From contig NZ_BASE01000113.1 in the NCBI RefSeq assembly GCF_000813125.1, positions 1 to 64,000 on the forward strand: a stretch of 64,000 nucleotides of DNA, written 5' to 3'. The notes beneath the pieces were generated by a model. That model made no database searches and had not been told where the DNA came from. It saw only the letters and a program-made list of their open reading frames with translations. Below, in pieces: positions 52,578 through 59,989 of the stretch. The position numbers and the translations under genes are program-made. Positions within the stretch are counted from its first letter, which is position 1, and each line of letters starts with the position of its first letter. The DNA is from Mesobacillus selenatarsenatis SF-1. Lineage in GTDB: Bacteria; Bacillota; Bacilli; Bacillales; Cytobacillaceae.

Positions 52578-53972
52578 TTAGTTTAAAATAAAATCTGGAT
52601 GGTTATTGATCGTACCCGTATATACGGTCGTACCATTTCGAGTTGTTTTCTGTAAGTATGCTATATCCCAAAAAACGCTTTGCATTTTCATGGTAGCATT
52701 ATCTATATGAGTTAGTTTGCCATCAGTTCTTATTTCCCTTTTTCTGCTTGCATTTATTTGAGCATCAATTCCAACTCCAAAATCACCTTTTTCCAAGGTC
52801 CCTTCAAGAGTAATAAAAACTTCATGTCTTATTAATTTATCATCTAATTCATAATAGCTCTTTGCTACTCCATTTCCTTTGACTCCGATAGTCTTGATCC
52901 CTCTGCCCTCTAGAGTTGGTTTATCTTTGGCAAACTTCGGATCAAAAACCATAGTCAAATTTCCAAGGTCTTTATGAAAATAGGTTAGCTCCGTTCTAGC
53001 ATCAAACGGAATGTCTAACACTGTATAACGGCCGACCGCCTTATTTGGTAAGGCCGCTTCTCCTCCAAACACATATAAACTATCCATTTTTTTCATATAA
53101 TTTAGTACAGCGTTATTACTATTAACAGGATGAGTTAATATGATAGGCATAGATTGTCTTAATGCTAGTCCACTTCCACTAAGTGCATCTGGAAAATTGG
53201 TCCCACTTGCAATTCCTGTTTTTTTCGCTCCAGGGAAGTAGGTATTTGCTATTGCTAAAGATGTTTCATAACGACTGCTGCCCGCTATCCTCTCCACAAC
53301 AATATCTCTGTTTTCTAAATACTTTTGTGCTTGATTTGGTACGGCAGCTTCACCACCAATAATGGTTACTTTTGAAGTAGAATGTGCTTCTATGTAGTCT
53401 TTTATTTCTTGATTCAAATCATTTGAATCTGTATTTAATAGAATGGGAATAAATTGTAGAGCTGCATATGGTACGATTGATAATGCATCCGCGAAGTTAT
53501 TACCACTCACTATAATGATTTCAGATGGATTTGTGTTTACACGATCAGCGATTTTTATCGAAGTATCAACTCGATTAACCCCACCGATACGTTCTACACT
53601 AAAATGTTTTTTTAGTACATTTTCTGCATTTTTTGAAACAGCCATCTCTCCACCAAGGATGAGGACTTTTCCGTTACTCTTCAACACCCGTTCAGCTTCA
53701 GTAATAACCATACTTACTTTACTATCATCTACTAAAATAACATTTCCATTTAAAGTATTGCTCAATACTCCTCCCGCTAATGAATCAGGAAAGTTATTCC
53801 CGCTTGAAACAATTACATAATCCAGTCTATTAGCTGGTATACGTTTTGAAAACTCCAAGCTCGTTTCATAACGATTGTCCCCAGCAATACGATCCAATTC
53901 CTGAGCAGATGCATCTGCTGGGAATATTGACATTGCTAATAATGCTAATAATAAGAAAAATATCCTGTTCAA
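52578..53972 (-). CDS. secreted cell-wall-binding repeat protein with C-terminal beta domain
   Basis: A 464-residue exported protein. The signal peptide spans 1-23 (DASAQ). Three cell-wall-binding repeat 2 units cover 26-315 (AGDNRYETSLEFSKR, GGVNRVDTSIKIAD, AGSSRYETSLAIANT, with FPDSLAGG/FADALSIV/FPDALSGS and ILGGEMAVS/IIGGEAAVP/VFGGEAALP). The C-terminal 330-464 is a beta-rich domain (LTMVFDPKFAKDKPTLEGRG, DDKLIRHEVFITLEGTLEKG) of no recognised family. It is the fourth such wall-binding protein in the window, and its repeats are more diverged than those at 14-21 kb. It is flanked by repeated hairpins on both sides. Confidence 0.85.
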   Translation of the reverse strand: MNRIFFLLLALLAMSIFPADASAQELDRIAGDNRYETSLEFSKRIPANRLDYVIVSSGNNFPDSLAGGVLSNTLNGNVILVDDSKVSMVITEAERVLKSNGKVLILGGEMAVSKNAENVLKKHFSVERIGGVNRVDTSIKIADRVNTNPSEIIIVSGNNFADALSIVPYAALQFIPILLNTDSNDLNQEIKDYIEAHSTSKVTIIGGEAAVPNQAQKYLENRDIVVERIAGSSRYETSLAIANTYFPGAKKTGIASGTNFPDALSGSGLALRQSMPIILTHPVNSNNAVLNYMKKMDSLYVFGGEAALPNKAVGRYTVLDIPFDARTELTYFHKDLGNLTMVFDPKFAKDKPTLEGRGIKTIGVKGNGVAKSYYELDDKLIRHEVFITLEGTLEKGDFGVGIDAQINASRKREIRTDGKLTHIDNATMKMQSVFWDIAYLQKTTRNGTTVYTGTINNHPDFILN

Positions 53973-54032
53973 ATTTGTTCCCCCTCACTGCTATGGTAAA
54001 TTATTCATTCTATTAATAGGATAACAGATTGA

Positions 54033-54059
54033 GAAGCGTAGGGACGTACCTTTTGCTTC
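54033..54059 (-). repeat. 27-nt REP-like hairpin element (stem gaagc/gcttc)
   Basis: Minus strand: GAAGC, AAAAGGTA, CGTCCC, TAC, GCTTC. First of four near-identical copies. Confidence 0.85.
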
Positions 54060-54074
54060 TTTCGCGTTGCGAAA

Positions 54075-54101
54075 GATATATGAGGGCGTACCCTTTGCTT
54101 C
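54075..54101 (-). repeat. degenerate 27-nt REP-like element
   Basis: Minus strand GAAGC, AAAGGGTA, CGCCCT, 3 nt, then a broken stem. It lies 15 nt from the intact copy at 54033, forming a REP pair. Confidence 0.6.
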
Positions 54102-54102
54102 T

Positions 54103-54283
54103 TTTTGATTTTTCATAGGCGGGAAGGTTTCTCAAGTCATGAGAAAAAGTTTTATATAAAGTATGAGTCCCAGAAGTTAGTTTCTGGGAGGGACTGGGTT
54201 GAATATACATTGGGGGAGAGGCACAAGGATTCACTTCCATTTAGAAAAACTTACCCAGAATAAAAAGTGGCTACTCCTAGAAA
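54103..54283 (-). repeat. long repeat copy 1 with peptide-gene remnant
   Basis: About 150 nt are homologous to 57691-57840. On the minus strand the last codons of the small membrane-peptide gene survive (LGVATFYSG, stop at 54251-54253). Upstream the gene is cut off by the hairpin at 54289. Confidence 0.7.
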
Positions 54284-54288
54284 TATGA

Positions 54289-54318
54289 AATCCCAATAGG
54301 GCGCACCCTATTGGGATT
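54289..54318. repeat. AATCCCAATAGGG hairpin (copy 2)
   Basis: AATCCCAATAGGG pairs perfectly with CCCTATTGGGATT. It abuts the remnant of the duplicated peptide gene. Confidence 0.7.
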
Positions 54319-54330
54319 ATTAGTTTGGAT

Positions 54331-54351
54331 GAAACAACGTCCCGATGTTTC
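54331..54351 (+). repeat. short variant of the REP-like hairpin
   Basis: GAAAC, AA, CGTCCC, GAT, GTTTC: same stem and core but a 2-nt rather than 8-nt spacer. Confidence 0.55.
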
Positions 54352-54481
54352 TACGATTATGCTTAGAATCGCTATGATGACAGGCTACAAACTAATAATA
54401 TGAATGATATAATAGTAAAATAGTTATATTATGGGGCTGCATAGATATTATGCAGCCTTATTATTAATATAGGAAAGCAGA

Positions 54482-55636
54482 GTGATAATAATGGATTCCA
54501 TAAGGCAGTTTATGGAGGACCATTTGCAAGAGATTATAGAGGATATCAAGTTTCTGGTCGAATGTGATTCTCCATCATTGAATAAAAAACTCATGGACGA
54601 GTGTGGAGAGAGGATCCAGGAGCTTTTATATCGCTACTTTGGTAAACGGGCAGAAGTGTTGGAAGAAGAGAAATTCGGAAATCATCTGAAATTTGAATAC
54701 GGGGAAAGAGACGAAACAATCTTAATCCTTTCCCATTTTGATACAGTATGGGAGCCTGGAGATTTAGAGTTTAAAATCGAAGGCGATCGCGCATACGGGC
54801 CTGGCATCCTGGATATGAAGGGAGGCCTTGTACAAGCGATTTGGGCAATAATAGCCATTAAGGAACTGAAAATTCCGTTCTCAAAGAAGATTGTTTTCCT
54901 TTTTACCAGTGATGAAGAGGTGAGCAGTCCGACATCACGCTATGTCATCGAAGAGATAGCGAAGGATTGCGATTATGCATTAGTTACGGAACCGCCCGTT
55001 GTTCGGACGGGTGCCTTAAAAACGGAAAGAAAGGGTTCAGCTCGTTATTATATTGATATTACAGGCAAGGCTGCCCACGCTGGCAACAACCATCATGAAG
55101 GAGTTAGTGCTATTCAAGAGGCTGCCAAGGCCATCGATTTTTTAGAGTCCTTAACAGATTACGAGGTTGGAACCACCGTCAATGTTGGATTTGTTAAAGG
55201 CGGAGGAAAGCTGAATGTTGTGGCTGATCATGCAGAGATTGGCATCGATGTCCGCGCAGGGACTAGTGAAGAACAAGAAAGAATCGATGAAATAATTCAT
55301 GGGCTGACACCTTTCACAGAAGGGACAAGTCTCGACGTTAGAGGAGGCGTCTCCCGCCCGCCGATGGAACGAAATCAAGATACGAAAGATCTATTCCAGA
55401 CCGCCAAAGAAGCAGCAAAAGAAGAAGGCATCAAGTTAAAAGAAGCTTCTGTTGGGGGAGGAAGTGATGGAAACCTCACAGCCAGCATGGGAGTCCCAAC
55501 CTTAGACGGCCTAGGTACCATTGGAGACGGAATCCATGCAAGAAACGAACACATAATCATCAGCTCAATCCCTGAACGAGCAGCCTTTTTCTCTAACCTG
55601 CTGATTGGTATTGGGACGAATGACGGGGAAGCGTAG
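54482..55636 (+). CDS. M20-family metallopeptidase (carboxypeptidase G2-like)
   Basis: A 384-residue zinc peptidase. Metal-ligand motifs are LSHFDTVWEPG, GPGILDMKGG, FTSDEEVSSPTSR with the catalytic Glu pair, TEPPVVRTG, and the final GDGIHARNEHI. A dimerisation domain (about 180-290) includes GKAAHAGNNHHEG. Relatives release C-terminal glutamate or hydrolyse amino-acid amides. No signal peptide, so it acts in the cytoplasm. GTG 54482 follows AGGAAAG by 4 nt; ATG 54491 is also possible. The last codons and TAG stop lie inside a gaagc-type REP-like element, so the natural C-terminus may have been slightly altered. Confidence 0.88.
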   Translation: MIIMDSIRQFMEDHLQEIIEDIKFLVECDSPSLNKKLMDECGERIQELLYRYFGKRAEVLEEEKFGNHLKFEYGERDETILILSHFDTVWEPGDLEFKIEGDRAYGPGILDMKGGLVQAIWAIIAIKELKIPFSKKIVFLFTSDEEVSSPTSRYVIEEIAKDCDYALVTEPPVVRTGALKTERKGSARYYIDITGKAAHAGNNHHEGVSAIQEAAKAIDFLESLTDYEVGTTVNVGFVKGGGKLNVVADHAEIGIDVRAGTSEEQERIDEIIHGLTPFTEGTSLDVRGGVSRPPMERNQDTKDLFQTAKEAAKEEGIKLKEASVGGGSDGNLTASMGVPTLDGLGTIGDGIHARNEHIIISSIPERAAFFSNLLIGIGTNDGEA

Positions 55637-55654
55637 GGACGTACCTTTTGCTTC
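55628..55654 (-). repeat. 27-nt REP-like hairpin element overlapping the M20 stop
   Basis: Minus strand: GAAGC, AAAAGGTA, CGTCCC, TAC, GCTTC. Its plus-strand GAAGCGTAG supplies the end of the M20 frame. Confidence 0.85.
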
Positions 55655-55760
55655 TTTTTGATTTTTCGTAGGTAGGGCTGTTTGTCGTGTAATATGGGAT
55701 AGTCTAAAAGAAAGTATTAGTCCAAGTTCCTGTTTTGAGCACTTCTGAAAGATCAATCCA
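55655..55760 (-). repeat. long repeat copy 3, partial
   Basis: The first ~100 nt beyond the element match the long repeats at 54103 and 57691 (TTTTTGATTTTTCGTAGG, AGAAAGTATTAGTC). The peptide-gene end is not present here. Confidence 0.5.
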
Positions 55761-55810
55761 CTATAATCCTGAGTTTAAGCTAAAAACAGGCAAGAATTAT
55801 AAAAATTGAA

Positions 55811-55856
55811 AAACCCCAAGTTGTTCAGTATTAACAGAACAACTTGGGGTTTTTCT
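55811..55856. terminator. terminator of the beta-propeller gene
   Basis: AAACCCCAAGTTGTTC pairs perfectly with GAACAACTTGGGGTTT around a 10-nt loop, with flanking A and T runs. Confidence 0.85.
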
Positions 55857-55861
55857 TCTAT

Positions 55862-57367
55862 TTATTTTCTAAGTTTTTTAATAACAAAGATGGTTAGTCC
55901 CAGGAAGATTATGAGAGCTAGGATTGGAACTACATATACTAAGAAGATAAATGAATATATACTTTTCTTTGTCTGCTCATTGACATTAGGCTGCTCAGGA
56001 CTACTATCATTTTCACCATTGATCTCATTAGTAGGTAAAACATAGACATTTGAATTTTGGCTTCCCACAATTAAATGATCATTCATTAGGACAGGTCCAG
56101 AGGGCGATAGCTTTCCGCCTAAATATTTCTTTCCTAATAACTCACCATTTTCTACATTAAAAGCATAAACCAGACCTTTGGTATCTGTGAAATATACGAC
56201 ACCTTTATCTGCTACTGGTGGTACCTTGTTTACATTACTTTTATAGGTCCATAACTTTTTTCCTGTCTTAGCATCATAGGAATAGAAAGTTTCGTTAATT
56301 GGGCTCCCTACGAATATTTTCCCGTCATAGACAATGGGTGCACCAGATTTGTTATTAGTAACCATAGGACCAATACCGAGACTATCTTTCCAAATAACTT
56401 CTCCAGATTTAATATCCATAGCATACATTACATGATTCGGTAATGACAGAGGAGGTTTGTTAATGAAGTCTCCTATTGCAAGTTTAATCATTTGTTTATA
56501 GGCTTGGACTATTCCTTTTCTCTCATATACTTCTCTTACACTTAATATTTCATCAGTTCTTTCTAGTGCTGTTGTTATTACTAAATTTTCAAAAATAACC
56601 GGTGGTACATCATCTAAGCCAGCATATACATTATTAAATTCAGTCTCCCATAATATTTGCTTAGTAGTTAAATCAATCCCAAAGAAACTGTATGGATGGG
56701 GAAGACCACCACCAACATATAATTTTCCATCCTTTATGTTGGGTGAAGACATGCTAACTACATGACCTAATTTTAATTTCCATTTTTCTGTACCGCTTTT
56801 GGGATCAATAGCATATAGATGCTTATCCCCTGTAGTTATAAAAACAGTACCATCATAATACGCAGGAGTCGGCATTACTTCACCTTTTGTTTCAAAAGTC
56901 CATAAAATCTCTCCTGATTTAGGATCAAGACTCATCAGCCCACTTTTCCCTGTACCTCTCGACCCATCTTCTTGATAGAAACGATTTCCGAAACCAACAA
57001 ATAATTGATTGTTTACATTTATAATTTCAGAATGAATCCAATTGGGTGCTTTTGTTTGCCAGTTCATTTTTTTATTAATTAAATTATAAGAGTATATGCC
57101 TCCAGAATTATGATTTCCTATGAAAACATTATTTCCGATAACAACTGGAGTTGAACGAATTTCATCACCGGTATTAATAATATCTTTTAATCTAGAATCG
57201 AACTCACTGTGGTAAACTGGATTATTTTCAGGATTCAATCTGTATTGGCTCCATTCTGAAGGACCGAAATCATCAGCAAATACAGGTATAACACTAACTA
57301 TGGTACTAAATACCATAAGGCATAATAAAAGAAAAAGCTTATGTATTCTAGAATAACTCTTCATCAT
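55862..57367 (-). CDS. secreted PQQ-type beta-propeller protein with C-terminal anchor
   Basis: A 501-residue protein. A signal peptide (1-31, FADD) precedes a propeller of PQQ/BamB-like blades with repeated Trp and Gly motifs: GGIYSYNLINKKMNWQTKAP, GLMSLDPKSGEILWTFETKG, HLYAIDPKSGTEKWKLKLG, VMYAMDIKSGEVIWKDSLG, TFYSYDAKTGKKLWTYKSN, LVYAFNVENGELLGKKYLG. After an Asn/Glu-rich linker, a membrane helix (about 472-495) and KKLRK anchor it to the outer face. No quinoprotein catalytic residues are evident; a scaffold role is likely. AGGAGGGA precedes ATG 57367 and ATG 57364; the second has the better spacing. Confidence 0.85.
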   Translation of the reverse strand: MMKSYSRIHKLFLLLCLMVFSTIVSVIPVFADDFGPSEWSQYRLNPENNPVYHSEFDSRLKDIINTGDEIRSTPVVIGNNVFIGNHNSGGIYSYNLINKKMNWQTKAPNWIHSEIINVNNQLFVGFGNRFYQEDGSRGTGKSGLMSLDPKSGEILWTFETKGEVMPTPAYYDGTVFITTGDKHLYAIDPKSGTEKWKLKLGHVVSMSSPNIKDGKLYVGGGLPHPYSFFGIDLTTKQILWETEFNNVYAGLDDVPPVIFENLVITTALERTDEILSVREVYERKGIVQAYKQMIKLAIGDFINKPPLSLPNHVMYAMDIKSGEVIWKDSLGIGPMVTNNKSGAPIVYDGKIFVGSPINETFYSYDAKTGKKLWTYKSNVNKVPPVADKGVVYFTDTKGLVYAFNVENGELLGKKYLGGKLSPSGPVLMNDHLIVGSQNSNVYVLPTNEINGENDSSPEQPNVNEQTKKSIYSFIFLVYVVPILALIIFLGLTIFVIKKLRK

Positions 57368-57483
57368 TTCCCTCCTGACAGATTATTATCTACATATCCT
57401 GAAGTTTTAATAACCAACCTAGTGATTAACCTATAACAATCAATTTTCAATTATAACAAATAAGTTAGGAATGACAGCATGGT

Positions 57484-57510
57484 GAAGCGTGGGGACGTAC
57501 CTTTTGCTTC
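57484..57510 (-). repeat. 27-nt REP-like hairpin element (stem gaagc/gcttc)
   Basis: Minus strand: GAAGC, AAAAGGTA, CGTCCC, CAC, GCTTC. Confidence 0.85.
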
Positions 57511-57573
57511 TTTCGTCTTACGAGATTTCTAAGAAAATGGATGATTCCTGGGTCTTAGTGGATGTCAAAATAT

Positions 57574-57640
57574 ATTTGCTGACGGTTAGGTTGTCCGGGG
57601 ATTGATGGTTTTATTTGTTCTGACTTTGAAACAATATGGA
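57574..57640. mobile_element. transposon-end-like repeat (copy 2), solo
   Basis: About 67 bp similar to 43973-44040 (TTTGCTGACGG, TTGTCCGG, TGACTTTGAAACAA). No transposase gene is near. It lies between two REP-like elements. Confidence 0.5.
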
Positions 57641-57663
57641 TGTTATTTAATTAGGAAAGTGGG

Positions 57664-57690
57664 GAAGCGTAGGGACGTATCTTTTGCTTC
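57664..57690 (-). repeat. 27-nt REP-like hairpin element ending the long repeat
   Basis: Minus strand: GAAGC, AAAAGATA, CGTCCC, TAC, GCTTC. The long repeat with the small peptide gene lies directly on its 5' side. Confidence 0.85.
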
Positions 57691-57840
57691 TTTTTACTTT
57701 TCGTTGGTGGGAATATTTCTCAGATCTTGACAAATAGTTTTAAAGAAAGTATTAGTCTCAAGAATGAGGGTCTCGGAGGTACTGGATCGAATATGCTTTG
57801 AAGGAGAGACACCAGGGGATCACGTCCCATTCAGAAAAAC
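57691..57840 (-). repeat. long repeat copy 2 (3' region of the small peptide gene)
   Basis: About 150 nt between the peptide-gene stop and the REP-like element are homologous to 54103-54250, with many scattered differences. Conserved length and order suggest a unit of peptide gene, spacer and hairpin. Confidence 0.65.
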
Positions 57841-57957
57841 TTATCCAGAATAAAAAGTTGCCACACCGAGAGCAATTAAAACCAGGAGAACTCCTAGAGA
57901 CAAATAGAGTATTTTTTCATAATTATCATCCCATCTTTCTGTAAGTTCAAAATTCAC
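57841..57957 (-). CDS. tiny single-helix membrane peptide (38 aa)
   Basis: A 38-codon frame from GTG 57957. The product has a charged N-terminus (NFELTERWDDNYEKI), one hydrophobic helix (LYLSLGVLLVLIALGVATF) and ends YSG. The last nine codons recur at 54251-54280 with differences only at third positions, evidence that the frame is or was translated. No clear SD precedes the GTG, so the start is uncertain. Small single-helix peptides can be type I toxins or regulators of membrane proteins; neither is shown here. It is associated with the REP-like element 150 nt downstream. Confidence 0.45.
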   Translation of the reverse strand: MNFELTERWDDNYEKILYLSLGVLLVLIALGVATFYSG

Positions 57958-58141
57958 TAAATGAGATGTTCTATAAACTAAACTAAATTTCCTTCAAATC
58001 CATATATATAAAAATGGTAAATCAGTCTAGGCATCTTGAAGGCTATGATGCCTCCGTACTTCTTCCCGCTTTTCCGGCTTTGTTCATTGCGCTTTTCTTC
58101 CAGGTATGCTATGTATGAAGGGAAGGAAAGAACGGGTGATT

Positions 58142-59812
58142 ATGATGATTAAGGTGTTGTTTATTGCGCCATATCCTGCGATGGCTGTACTGATCGATGA
58201 ATGTAAAGCGGATGCTGAGGATTTGGATGTTACTGTAAAGACTGGAAACCTTGGCTCTGCGGTCCCGCTGGCTAAACGGGCGGAACAGGACGGTTTTGAT
58301 GTAATCATAAGCCGCGGAGGAACTGCTAAATTGATTGAAGAAGTGACCAATCTGCCGGTTATTGATATCCATGTTTCCGGTTATGATATGCTTCGTGTGC
58401 TTACCCTTGCGAATGAGTTTCCTGGCAAGAAGGCGATAGTTGGCTTTTCGAACATCACATTGGGAGCAGAAACAATCACTGATATATTGGAGTTTCCAAT
58501 TGAAGTATTTACAGTTGAGAAAGCAGAAGAAGTCGGACCGCTTATAAAGGACCTCAAGGATCAGGGATATAGTGTCATTATGGGGGATGTCGTTACTGTC
58601 CATAATGCTGACCGGTACGGAATGGAAGGAATCCTGATTCAGTCAGGTCGAGAGGCAATTTTTGATGCTTTCCAGCGAACAAGAACTATCTATTCCTTTT
58701 ACCAGAAGAAACAGACAGAGATCGATTTGATGAAGGCTATGCTGAAAACAGCAGCAACAGACCTTGTCGTCCTTGACTCTGCTGGTGGTGTTGTTTACGA
58801 ACAGTGGAATTCAATCTCTCCATCAATAATTGATATATCTACATTACTCCATGCCGAAGATGGAGGACTGAATTCCCATGGGGTTATTACGGTCAGCGAT
58901 GTAATGTACAAGGTGAAACCGTCTGTGCTGACTAATGGAGGCAGGAAATACTATTTGTATTCTTTTTCAAAGGTTGAACGATCAATGGATGAATCATTGA
59001 TAAAAGTAGAACATGTATCTCAGCTTCCTTTAATCATTCAGGAAAGCGAGCAGATGAAGAATTGTATTTCCTCGATAGAAGCAAATATTAAAAAGTCCAA
59101 ATGGGCATTAATTGGCGAAAATGGTACTGGTAAAGGTTTGATTGCAAGGTATATCCATTATATGAAGCATGGTGGCGAGGGACTTTTTGCAGTCGCGGTG
59201 GCAAGGGACTTTTTAAAAAAATCAGAAGTTGATGAGGATATCAAAACGATTTACCTTCAGGGCATAGAAGCTTTGGATTTTCCTGAACAACAGAGACTGC
59301 AGCAGGTGGCTGATTACCATTGCAGCATAGGAATTAACATCCTATTTTCTGTTCAATCGGATAGCGAAGGAGTCTTTGATACGGACGTAGCCCGAATCTA
59401 CTTGCCGCCTTTGCGGAAACGGAATGGTGACATAAGGGCGCTTGCAGCTTATTTAATCGCGGATTCAAATCAGCGCTTTGGCACATCGCCAATCAAGATT
59501 AAAGAGGAAGCTCTCGACCTTTTGGAGAAATATCATTGGCCTGGTAATGTAGCAGAGTTAAAGGCTGTTCTGCAAGATGCCGCTGCTGCGGAAAAGGGTT
59601 ATGTTTTAAGTACTGAATTGATTGGTCCTTTAATGGAATCAAAAATTTCAAGTGAATTATCGATTCCAGAAGATTTTTTACAGGGAACATTAGAAGAAAT
59701 CGAGAAGAAAATTATCCGCAAAGTCATGGAGCATGAGGATGGCAATCAGACAAGAGTCGCGAATAGGCTGAATATCAATCGTTCCACATTATGGAGAAAG
59801 CTGAAGAATTGA
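58142..59812 (+). CDS. PrpR-like regulator without GAFTGA motif
   Basis: About 556 residues from ATG 58142 (GGGTGATT upstream; ATG 58145 equally possible). The PrpR N-terminal ligand domain (about 1-190, FDVIISRGGTAKLIEEVTNL, VIDIHVSGYDMLRVL) is followed by a PAS-like segment (about 200-290), an AAA domain with Walker A GENGTGKGL, an altered Walker B (TIYLQGIEALD) and RLPPLRKRNGDIR-like YLPPLRKRNGDIRALA. A Fis-type HTH closes it (RVANRLNINRSTLWRKL). The GAFTGA loop needed to contact sigma-54 is missing, so it probably acts with sigma-A RNA polymerase. It sits just upstream of the sugar-acid genes it is expected to control. Confidence 0.85.
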   Translation: MMIKVLFIAPYPAMAVLIDECKADAEDLDVTVKTGNLGSAVPLAKRAEQDGFDVIISRGGTAKLIEEVTNLPVIDIHVSGYDMLRVLTLANEFPGKKAIVGFSNITLGAETITDILEFPIEVFTVEKAEEVGPLIKDLKDQGYSVIMGDVVTVHNADRYGMEGILIQSGREAIFDAFQRTRTIYSFYQKKQTEIDLMKAMLKTAATDLVVLDSAGGVVYEQWNSISPSIIDISTLLHAEDGGLNSHGVITVSDVMYKVKPSVLTNGGRKYYLYSFSKVERSMDESLIKVEHVSQLPLIIQESEQMKNCISSIEANIKKSKWALIGENGTGKGLIARYIHYMKHGGEGLFAVAVARDFLKKSEVDEDIKTIYLQGIEALDFPEQQRLQQVADYHCSIGINILFSVQSDSEGVFDTDVARIYLPPLRKRNGDIRALAAYLIADSNQRFGTSPIKIKEEALDLLEKYHWPGNVAELKAVLQDAAAAEKGYVLSTELIGPLMESKISSELSIPEDFLQGTLEEIEKKIIRKVMEHEDGNQTRVANRLNINRSTLWRKLKN

Positions 59813-59830
59813 TTCTTCAGCTTTTTATTA
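59797..59830 (+). terminator. terminator overlapping the end of the regulator gene
   Basis: AAAGCTGAAGAA pairs with TTCTTCAGCTTT, then TTATTATTTT. The stem includes the stop codon. Confidence 0.8.
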
Positions 59831-59897
59831 TTTTTGTTTAAAAATGCAACACTTTAATAGTTTAATAATTTTATGTGAACATTCTTAGATAAAACTA

Positions 59898-59926
59898 TTG
59901 CAAAAATAAAACGTTTTCATTAAAAT
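59898..59926 (+). promoter_or_regulatory. sigma-A promoter of the sugar-acid operon
   Basis: TTGCAA (59898-59903), exactly 17 nt, TAAAAT (59921-59926). No sigma-54 -24/-12 pair fits, in line with the regulator lacking GAFTGA. Confidence 0.65.
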
Positions 59927-59932
59927 GAAACA

Positions 59933-59946
59933 TGTAAGCGATTACT
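59933..59946 (+). promoter_or_regulatory. cre site (CcpA)
   Basis: TGTAAGCGATTACT matches TGWAANCGNTNWCA at 13 of 14 positions. It lies just downstream of the -10 box, where CcpA blocks transcription. A second half-site (CGTTTTCA) sits in the promoter spacer. Confidence 0.65.
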
Positions 59947-59989
59947 AAATCGTTTAAATTTGAAACAATACAAAAGGGGATGCTAGAAT

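Noticed and set aside
43929-57690. CRISPR array formed by the 27-nt hairpins
   Set aside because: Copies are kilobases apart, vary in stem sequence and occur in both orientations.
59813-59989. Sigma-54 promoter before kdgT
   Set aside because: TTGCA is present but no GG stands at the required -24 distance, and a good sigma-A promoter fits.
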